From Hyphomicrobiaceae bacterium (lineage in GTDB: Bacteria; Pseudomonadota; Alphaproteobacteria; Rhizobiales; Hyphomicrobiaceae), in the NCBI GenBank assembly GCA_020442185.1, contig JAGRKS010000030.1, forward strand, positions 10,179-48,913: a stretch of DNA of 38,735 bases. The letters run 5' to 3'. The translations under genes were made by a program, and so were the position numbers. Shown piece after piece: positions 32,290 through 38,735 of this stretch. Position 1 is the stretch's first letter. Every line of letters starts with the position of its first letter. Below the pieces are notes generated by a model, which made no database searches, was not told where the DNA came from, and saw nothing but the letters and a program-made list of their open reading frames with translations.

Positions 32290-32405
32290 CGCCCGAGGGG
32301 CGTCTCGCTCCGAGGCGGCGGTCGCTGTGCCAATCATCGATCTGGATTGGCCGACGACACCGGCGGCCTTCGGGACCACAGGCTGACACACAGAGCGACA
32401 ACATG

Positions 32406-32440
32406 AAGGCCGAACGTCGGGTGCGACGCTCGGCCTTTGT
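32406..32440. terminator. Terminator between convergent genes
   Basis: AAGGCCGAACGTC (32406-32418) pairs with GACGCTCGGCCTT (32425-32437) with one A-C mismatch, loop GGGTGC, then TTGTTCTTG on the plus strand. Read on the minus strand the stem is preceded by As, so it can also stop the opposing acetyltransferase transcript to some extent. Confidence 0.75.
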
Positions 32441-32466
32441 TCTTGTCTCCGCGCCGTCGACCGCCG

Positions 32467-33042
32467 TCAGGCAGCGTGCGCGATGCGGGTCTGCAGATCG
32501 AAGACCGCGAGCATATAGCCGACGCGGTCGTCCATGGCCTCAGCCAGGATCGAGAAGTAGTTCGGTCCGTCAGGCACGATCTCGCCGACGACCTCGCCAT
32601 ATTCGAAGCGCAGATCCGCGTGATGCTTGCGGGCGACGGCTTGCATCTTCCCGTTCTCGGCAAGGCAGCTCATGTAGAGCAGATGGACGCCGCGGTTTCG
32701 CGCCGAGCGGATGACCCGGCCCATCAGCTCCGTGCCGACGCCCTTCTCCTGGTAGGCCCGCTCGACGGAAAACGCTGCTTCCGCCTCGTGGCCCCACGTG
32801 TCGCCCAGCTTGCGCAGCTCGGCGGCGGCACGCATCTCGCCGTCTTCGAAGTAACCGAATACGATGCTGCCCATGTGCGTCATGCGGCTCGCATAGTCCT
32901 CGATGAACCCATCCGAGACGCCGTGCGCGAAGCGCATGCGACGCGTGTCCTTGTCGAGCCGCAGAAGGTGATCGCGAAAGCGATCCGTTTCCGTCGGCCA
33001 CAATTTTCTGATCGTTCCTCCCCAGAATCGGTGCTCGCTCAT
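32467..33042 (-). CDS. GNAT-family N-acetyltransferase
   Basis: 191 residues from the ATG at 33042, with GGAGG 7 bases upstream. The frame stays open well beyond this, but without similarity. The GNAT fold is seen in the substrate arm RFRDHLLRLDKDTRRMRFAH, the central strand IVFGYFEDGEMRAAAELRKL, the acetyl-CoA pyrophosphate loop (AYQEKGVGTELMGRVIRSA) and the C-terminal LLYMSCLAENGKMQAVARKH. The final segment (YFSILAEAMDDRVGYMLAVF) extends the usual domain. The acceptor substrate cannot be predicted. It is divergent from zapE. Confidence 0.92.
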   Translation of the reverse strand: MSEHRFWGGTIRKLWPTETDRFRDHLLRLDKDTRRMRFAHGVSDGFIEDYASRMTHMGSIVFGYFEDGEMRAAAELRKLGDTWGHEAEAAFSVERAYQEKGVGTELMGRVIRSARNRGVHLLYMSCLAENGKMQAVARKHHADLRFEYGEVVGEIVPDGPNYFSILAEAMDDRVGYMLAVFDLQTRIAHAA

Positions 33043-33407
33043 GATGAACCTCCGCTCTGCTCGATCGTTCTCTCGCCCAGCCTGATTGCTTCGGCCGGGT
33101 CGAAGCCACATCAATCCGGAACCTGTGTATGCCAGTCCCGAACCTCCGTTGTATTGCGGCGCACAATACGACCTGTATAAGGCCGAAGTTGATGATGTAT
33201 AACGCTTACCGGTAAATTCTGTGCGACGTGATGCTGCACTGCCATATGGCCTTGTCCGGTGATCCGGGTGGTGACATGGGGTGCGAGCCTCGCTTCGCCC
33301 GGGTGTTTCTGGCACTTTCGGACTGCGGCAGGTCAGCTGTCGCGAACAGAACTTTTCGAGCAATTCCAAATCCACATGACAGTCCTGCATTTTTGGCGGT
33401 TCAACGC
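33043..33407. other. Divergent region between the acetyltransferase and zapE
   Basis: 365 bp. The plus-strand frame of zapE is open through the last 180 bp, but the family sequence begins only at 33408. An inverted repeat and a promoter candidate (33151-33181) lie in it and are listed separately. Confidence 0.5.
33151..33181 (+). promoter_or_regulatory. Candidate zapE promoter overlapped by an inverted repeat
   Basis: TTGCGG (33154-33159), a 16-base spacer and TATAAG (33176-33181) form a plausible sigma-70 promoter. The -35 element and spacer are covered by GTATTG-N7-CAATAC (33151-33156 with 33164-33169), an operator-like inverted repeat. The leader to the zapE start would be about 220 bases. 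Confidence 0.35.
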
Positions 33408-34559
33408 ATGACCGAGGGGGTCCTCGATCGCTACAAGAGGCGCGTGGCCGCCGGCGAATTCGAAGTCGACGAGGCCCAACTGGAGGCCGCCACGCGCTTC
33501 GACGTCTTGGCGCGCGATCTCGAGGCCTGGCGCCCGCCTGGCAAGGGACTTTTCTCGCGCTGGCGGCGTGCACCCGATGCGGCGCCCCGCGGCGTTTACA
33601 TGCACGGTGGCGTCGGGCGCGGCAAAACCATGTTGATGGATTTGTTCTATGAGACCGTTCGCTTCGAACCGAAGCGGCGCCGGCATTTCCACGAGTTCAT
33701 CCAGGAGGCCCACGAGCGCATTGCGGTTGCCCGACGGACCATCGACGGCGATCCGATCCCTCATGTCGCTCTCGAAATGGCGGGCGCGCCGGGGTTGCTG
33801 TGCTTCGACGAGTTGCATGTTACCGACATCGCCGATGCGATGATCCTCGGCCGCTTCTTCAAGATCGTCTTCGAGCGCCGTGTCGTCATCGTCGCAACTT
33901 CCAATGCCATGCCGGACGAGCTCTACCGCGACGGCCTCAACCGCCAGCTGTTCCTGCCGTTCATCGACCTGATCGAAGACAATCTGGATGTCGTCGAACT
34001 CAAATCGGCGAAAGACTTCCGGCTGGAGAAGCTCGCCGGGCGGCCGCTGTACTTCACGCCGGTCGATGCTTCGGCCCGGGCGGAGCTCGACGGACATTGG
34101 GAAAGACTGACGGGGTCGCGCGCGGCCGAACCGGTCGATATCGAAGTCAAGGGCCGGATGCTGCACGTTCCCGCCTCGGCCCACGGCGTCGCTCGGTTCA
34201 CCTTCGCGGACTTGTGCGAAAAGCCGCTCGGCGCCGCGGACTATCTGGCGATTGCGCACGCGTTCCATACCGTCCTGATCGACGCGATACCGGTACTGAA
34301 CCGCGACCGGCGCGATCATGCGCGAAGGTTCATCAACCTCATCGACACGCTCTACGACAATGGCGTTTGCCTCATCGCGTCGGCCGAGGCGGAGCCCGAT
34401 TCGCTCTACTTGCGGGGCGATGGCGCGGATCTTTTCACACGTACAGCCTCCCGCCTGACCGAGATGCGGCGCGACAGTTTTGTCGCCCGGCGCGCGGACC
34501 GGATCGGCAGAGTTGCGCCGATCGGCTTGAGGGGCGGACAAGAAGAAGGCCCGAAGTAG
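33408..34559 (+). CDS. zapE: Cell division protein ZapE (AFG1-like ATPase)
   Basis: 383 residues from the ATG at 33408 (MTEGVLDRYKRRVAAGEFEV), the normal family start. ZapE is an ATPase that acts at constricting Z rings; its mitochondrial relative AFG1/LACE1 is involved in complex IV turnover. Walker A is HGGVGRGKT (66-74), Walker B LLCFDELHVTD (FDE at 133-135). Then come VVIVATSNAMPDELYRDGLN with the sensor asparagine, NRQLFLPFIDLIE and the C-terminal INLIDTLYDNGVCLIASAEA. In many alphaproteobacteria this gene sits just ahead of mdh-sucCD. Here a PRC-barrel and a metalloprotease gene on the opposite strand come between them. Confidence 0.95.
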   Translation: MTEGVLDRYKRRVAAGEFEVDEAQLEAATRFDVLARDLEAWRPPGKGLFSRWRRAPDAAPRGVYMHGGVGRGKTMLMDLFYETVRFEPKRRRHFHEFIQEAHERIAVARRTIDGDPIPHVALEMAGAPGLLCFDELHVTDIADAMILGRFFKIVFERRVVIVATSNAMPDELYRDGLNRQLFLPFIDLIEDNLDVVELKSAKDFRLEKLAGRPLYFTPVDASARAELDGHWERLTGSRAAEPVDIEVKGRMLHVPASAHGVARFTFADLCEKPLGAADYLAIAHAFHTVLIDAIPVLNRDRRDHARRFINLIDTLYDNGVCLIASAEAEPDSLYLRGDGADLFTRTASRLTEMRRDSFVARRADRIGRVAPIGLRGGQEEGPK

Positions 34560-34573
34560 AGGCTTCGGGCCTT
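34546..34573. terminator. Bidirectional terminator overlapping the zapE stop codon
   Basis: A perfect 11-bp stem AAGGCCCGAAG (34546-34556) with CTTCGGGCCTT (34563-34573). The zapE TAG lies in the loop, so the 5' arm is coding sequence. On the minus strand the stem is followed by CTTCTTGTCC, which makes it the better terminator for the convergent PRC-barrel gene. Confidence 0.75.
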
Positions 34574-34669
34574 GGCGAATTCTCGCCTCAGGTGGAGTAC
34601 CGGGGCTTTGGTCGCCCCGGCGTCGTTATTTTCAGGAGTCGATGTTGGATGTCGGGCCCAGCCCGAAAA

Positions 34670-35170
34670 CTACATCTTGCTCTTCGAGGGTTTCCACTCG
34701 GCGGCCGCCTCGAGCGACTGCTTGGTCGCCTTCGACATCACCTTGGCGTTGCCGTCGTTGCCACGGGCGAGCGTCAGCTCGTCGAATTGCAGCGCGACGT
34801 TCTTCTCGCCGATGCCGAGGAAGCCGCCGACGCCGACGACCACGCGATCGATACGACCACTGCCGTCGACGAGCAGGTCGTTGATGTCACCGATCGACTC
34901 GTTGGCCGAGTTCACGACCGCGGCGCCGATCAGGTTGCTGGCCCGCCAGCTGCCGCCCGAAGACATCGCCGTCTTGTCCTTGGCGAGCGAACTCTTGCTG
35001 TCGGTCAGATCGCCGGGCTTGCGGACATCCGTGGCGGATGGCGAATTGTAGGTGTTCGGCTGCTCCATCTTCTCAGGTGGCGCTGTCGGTGCGGGGCTCG
35101 TCGTCTGCGCCAGTGCAGGCGCTGCTGCCATAAGCGACAGAACCGAGACGGCAATGATGTGCTTCTTCAT
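34670..35170 (-). CDS. Exported PRC-barrel domain protein
   Basis: 166 residues. The signal peptide is MKKHIIAVSVLSLMAAAPAL to A-Q. A Pro/Thr/Ser-rich, probably disordered stretch (about 23-70) precedes a single PRC barrel (about 75-140): WRASNLIGAAVVNSANESIG, DINDLLVDGSGRIDRVVVGV, then LGIGEKNVALQFDELTLARG. PRC barrels are small beta domains found in photosystem H subunits, RimM and many secreted alphaproteobacterial proteins, where they are thought to mediate protein contacts. AAGGAG lies 10 bases before the ATG. The Lys-rich C-terminus (KPSKSKM) is short. Function unknown; periplasmic location expected. Confidence 0.92.
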   Translation of the reverse strand: MKKHIIAVSVLSLMAAAPALAQTTSPAPTAPPEKMEQPNTYNSPSATDVRKPGDLTDSKSSLAKDKTAMSSGGSWRASNLIGAAVVNSANESIGDINDLLVDGSGRIDRVVVGVGGFLGIGEKNVALQFDELTLARGNDGNAKVMSKATKQSLEAAAEWKPSKSKM

Positions 35171-35337
35171 GGGGGGATACTCCTTAGTCGGTCACTTTTT
35201 GCATTCTTGCTGCTGCTCGACCGAGCAACTGGGCGAAGAACGGCGTAACCGGGCTGTGAGTTCCGCTTTTTCGGGCGATGAATTTGCTCCACACCGGCGC
35301 TGATAGCCGTAATCGCCGTAATGCCAACCATGGCACT

Positions 35338-36195
35338 TCAGCGCTTTTGCGTGTCGATCTCGATCTGTGCGAATGCACCCGCTACGGCGGCGGAGCCGGC
35401 GCGCGGCACGGCCGCCCTCCGATCTGCCGCACTTTGGTTCATGACAGCCGCGGCCGGCCGTCCGTAGAGGGCTTCGGCGCCGCCGACGTCACCGGCCTGA
35501 GGCTCACGAAAATGCTCCGTGTAGCGGAAGGCCATCATTTGGCCGGAGGGGCCGGGGTGGTCCAGTCCGATGGCATGGCCGATTTCGTGCGCAAGAGTGT
35601 AGCGAAGATCGTAGATGGCAAGATTGCCGTCGAAGCCGACTTTCCAGGGCAGTGTCGGATTGAGGCAAATGCGCGCTTGTGCGATCGTGCGCATGCCCCC
35701 GCTGGTCTCTGGCGTCAGCTCGACATTGGTGAAGGCCCGGCCAGTCGGTTCGCCTTGAGCGCCGATCAGAAGGCCGGCGTTCAGCTGATCGTCGGTCTCG
35801 ACGAATTTGAGATGCGCCACGCTTTCCCACATATCGAATGCGGCCTTCAGCTCGGCGCGGAACTGCTCGGTGCTGATGCGCGAAGGGCGCAAGGCAGCAT
35901 CGATCTCGACGAGCTTTGCGCAGTTGCGCGTGCGTGCGAGCCCTAACGGGGCGTCGATCACGGCGAAGGTGACGAGGGTTGCCCGCCCATCGGCACGACG
36001 CGGCCAACGCGCGATGTGATCGTGCAACTTGAGCAGGCGGTAAGCGGTTGGAAGCGGTTCCGCTTGCGCATCGGGACGAGACATCTGCATGCCGAGCAAG
36101 ATGCAAACGGCGGCGAGTGCAGGGACGATCGCACGGCGCGGCGCAGCGGCGACCGCCATGGCATGCGCCACGGCACGACCCAGCGTCATGAACAT
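35338..36195 (-). CDS. Exported matrixin-type zinc metalloprotease
   Basis: 285 residues from the ATG at 36195, which has GGAGG 11 bases upstream. An earlier in-frame start at 36297 would place that site inside the gene and is rejected. A long hydrophobic signal or anchor occupies about residues 1-45 (IVPALAAVCILLGMQM). The catalytic domain holds the metzincin zinc site HEIGHAIGLDH (203-213: three histidines, catalytic Glu204) and a Met-turn in SGQMMAFRY (M220/M221). The preceding TFAV...FDMWESVAHLKFVETDD stretch is typical of matrixins. No propeptide cysteine switch (PRCG) is seen. The substrate is unknown, probably extracellular or periplasmic protein. The Ala-rich tail after about 245 looks disordered. 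Confidence 0.9.
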   Translation of the reverse strand: MFMTLGRAVAHAMAVAAAPRRAIVPALAAVCILLGMQMSRPDAQAEPLPTAYRLLKLHDHIARWPRRADGRATLVTFAVIDAPLGLARTRNCAKLVEIDAALRPSRISTEQFRAELKAAFDMWESVAHLKFVETDDQLNAGLLIGAQGEPTGRAFTNVELTPETSGGMRTIAQARICLNPTLPWKVGFDGNLAIYDLRYTLAHEIGHAIGLDHPGPSGQMMAFRYTEHFREPQAGDVGGAEALYGRPAAAVMNQSAADRRAAVPRAGSAAVAGAFAQIEIDTQKR

Positions 36196-37504
<1,309 letters not shown>

Positions 37505-37510
37505 TCAGAT

Positions 37511-37541
37511 CCCGGCGCTTGCCTGAAGGGCGTGCGCCGGG
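37511..37541 (+). terminator. Hairpin after mdh, possible terminator
   Basis: CCCGGCGC (37511-37518) pairs with GCGCCGGG (37534-37541) around a 15-base loop, 6 bp past the stop codon. The following TTCGTC is not a good T-run, so this may protect the mRNA end or terminate only weakly. Confidence 0.5.
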
Positions 37542-37649
37542 TTCGTCATGCGGCGTCTTCGGTGCGGAGCGCGACAAGCCCGCGTCGCGGGTTTGACGTG
37601 GCAACGAATGCCACCGTTGCGGCGCGCGTATGCCGAGGCAACGCCGAAG

Positions 37650-37672
37650 TTCGTCTCGCCCCCACCGGGCGA
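37650..37672. other. Perfect 9-bp hairpin with C-rich loop
   Basis: GTCTCGCCC (37650-37658) pairs with GGGCGAGAC (37664-37672) around CCACC. It is not followed by Ts on either strand. Its role is unknown. Confidence 0.5.
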
Positions 37673-37860
37673 GACCGGCGGATCATCGCTGGTCCAACTT
37701 CGTACTTCCTGGCCATATTGCCCTGGTATACATTATCCCAGAGTGGTGCGGCCGATTACAGATGCCTGTTTTCAAGGTCAATCCCCGCAGGGGGCAAGAC
37801 CGAGGAGGCCGAGAGGGGGCTGAGACGGAGGCATTTGGGGGCCGAGGTCGGGGCCAGGGT

Positions 37861-37899
37861 CTGGGCTGAGTGTCTGGGCTGAGTGTCTGGGCCGAGGTC
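37861..37899. repeat. Tandem repeat, 13-bp unit, three copies
   Basis: CTGGGCTGAGTGT occurs twice perfectly (37861-37873 and 37874-37886) and once degenerate (37887-37899). A 16-bp near-identical direct repeat GGCCGAGGTCGSGGCC lies at 37840-37855 and 37890-37905, so the array is framed by a larger duplication. Confidence 0.82.
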
Positions 37900-38115
37900 G
37901 CGGCCAAGCTGGCAGCGATGTGAAACAGGACGTGGCGGACGAGGGCCCGGGACGACGGCATGCGACGCGTCAGCGTTGGCGAGGACTAGAGCGGAGAACC
38001 GGCGCGTGCCGGAGAAAATTCCGGCCGAAGTGATCTTCGGACGAGTATACGAATGGCCTGGGTCACCCGATGGCGGCCCTCTGGCGACGGAAACGCTGAA
38101 ACGGCGGATGGATCG

Positions 38116-38735
38116 ATGAACATTCACGAATACCAGGCAAAGCAGTTGCTCAAGTCTTTCGGCGCTCCGGTGGCCGAAGGCGTTGCGATCATGAAGGCCG
38201 GTGAAGCCGAGGCCGCGGCGGGCTCGCTGCCGGGCCCCGTCTATGTGGTCAAGAGTCAGATCCACGCTGGCGGCCGCGGCAAAGGCAAGTTCAAGGAACT
38301 GGGGCCGGATGCCAAGGGCGGCGTGCGCCTCGCGAAGTCGATCGAGGAAGTTGCCGCTCACGTCGGCGAGATGCTTGGCAACACGCTCGTCACCAAGCAA
38401 ACGGGCGCCGGCGGCAAACAGGTCAACCGCCTTTACATCGAGGACGGCGCCGACATCGCACGCGAACTCTATCTGTCCATTCTGATCGATCGTACGGTCG
38501 GCCGCCCGGCCTTTGTCGTCTCGACGGAAGGCGGCATGGATATCGAGACCGTTGCCCACGACACGCCGGAAAAGATCGTTACGCTCGCCATTCACCCCGA
38601 TTCTGGGGTCACCACCGCGGATGCTGCAAGGCTCTGCGAGGCCTTGCAGCTGACGGGCGCGGCCGAGGCCGATGGCATGAAGCTGTTCCCGATCCTCTAC
38701 AAAGCGTTCACCGAGAAGGACATGAGCCTGCTCGA
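38116..38735 (+). CDS. sucC: Succinyl-CoA synthetase (ADP-forming) beta subunit, N-terminal part (cut by window edge)
   Basis: 206 residues are visible. The beta subunit binds nucleotide and succinate in the TCA-cycle reaction that makes ATP from succinyl-CoA. The start [20 protein letters not shown] is the standard one. The ATP-grasp domain shows [40 protein letters not shown], and the family-typical [33 protein letters not shown] weak GGATGGATCG precedes the ATG. sucD presumably follows off the right edge. Confidence 0.97.
   Translation, partial: MNIHEYQAKQLLKSFGAPVAEGVAIMKAGEAEAAAGSLPGPVYVVKSQIHAGGRGKGKFKELGPDAKGGVRLAKSIEEVAAHVGEMLGNTLVTKQTGAGGKQVNRLYIEDGADIARELYLSILIDRTVGRPAFVVSTEGGMDIETVAHDTPEKIVTLAIHPDSGVTTADAARLCEALQLTGAAEADGMKLFPILYKAFTEKDMSLL

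Larger units (their letters stand above)
37505..38115 (+). other. Long spacer between mdh and sucC
   Basis: 611 bp. Several frames are open, but none gives a convincing protein. It contains a hairpin just after mdh (37511-37541), a second perfect hairpin (37650-37672), a TATACATTAT stretch near 37730 that could be the -10 region of a sucC promoter, and a G-rich tandem repeat (37861-37899). Confidence 0.55.

Noticed and set aside
33333..34541. Open frame antisense to zapE (402 codons)
   Set aside because: No domain, atypical composition, and zapE has clear Walker motifs on the other strand.
37883..38119. Small plus-strand frame before sucC
   Set aside because: It begins inside the tandem repeat, is low in complexity, and overlaps the sucC start out of frame.

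Overview
The window is a high-GC stretch of chromosome from an alphaproteobacterium, most likely a member of the Hyphomicrobiales (Rhizobiales). The evidence is the set and order of housekeeping genes: aminotransferase-ftsK-lolA, ftsY behind mtaB and dapF, two ispZ-type genes beside ftsY, zapE followed by mdh and sucC, and a short H1-like histone. The genus cannot be fixed from the sequence. There is no phage, transposase, plasmid gene, tRNA, rRNA or CRISPR array. Both ends cut through genes (leuS at the left, sucC at the right).

Layout. (1) 1-5.2 kb: leuS (-) is divergent from a YggS-type PLP-binding protein (+), followed by an unrecognised 310-aa protein and an ammonium transporter that has no P-II gene beside it. 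(2) 5.3-12 kb: a secreted DUF2147 protein (-), then a co-directional set of a DapC-like aminotransferase, the FtsK translocase and a LolA-like lipoprotein carrier, ending in an intergenic region that looks like a small RNA gene with three C-rich loops. (3) 12.2-19 kb, all on the minus strand: an orphan cyclic-nucleotide-fold protein, a MarR regulator, two adjacent IspZ/YciB septation proteins, FtsY, MtaB and DapF. (4) 19.1-23.2 kb, plus strand: a methyltransferase, a PQQ-type sugar dehydrogenase, a DUF2189 membrane protein, a cold-shock protein and a small unknown. (5) 23.3-28.9 kb, minus strand: a transglutaminase-like protein, a PepSY / response regulator / histidine kinase operon, an outer-membrane beta-barrel protein and a two-domain META protein. 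(6) 29.1-38.7 kb: sdhB without sdhCDA, a rhodanese, an H1-like histone, a degenerate ArsC-like protein, a GNAT acetyltransferase, ZapE, a PRC-barrel protein, a matrixin-type protease, mdh and the start of sucC.

How the genes fit together. Most are core genes: three TCA-cycle genes (sdhB, mdh, sucC), cell division and envelope biogenesis (ftsK, zapE, two ispZ, lolA, ftsY), and lysine/peptidoglycan precursor synthesis (a dapC-like gene and dapF). The accessory interest lies in the gaps and in a few proteins that keep a fold but lack expected catalytic residues: the ArsC-like protein, the transglutaminase and the cyclic-nucleotide-fold protein. Four intergenic regions carry short G/C-rich tandem repeats with 13- or 16-bp units. 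I see no clear multi-gene novel system. The best undescribed candidate is the small RNA-like locus at about 11.85-11.99 kb.
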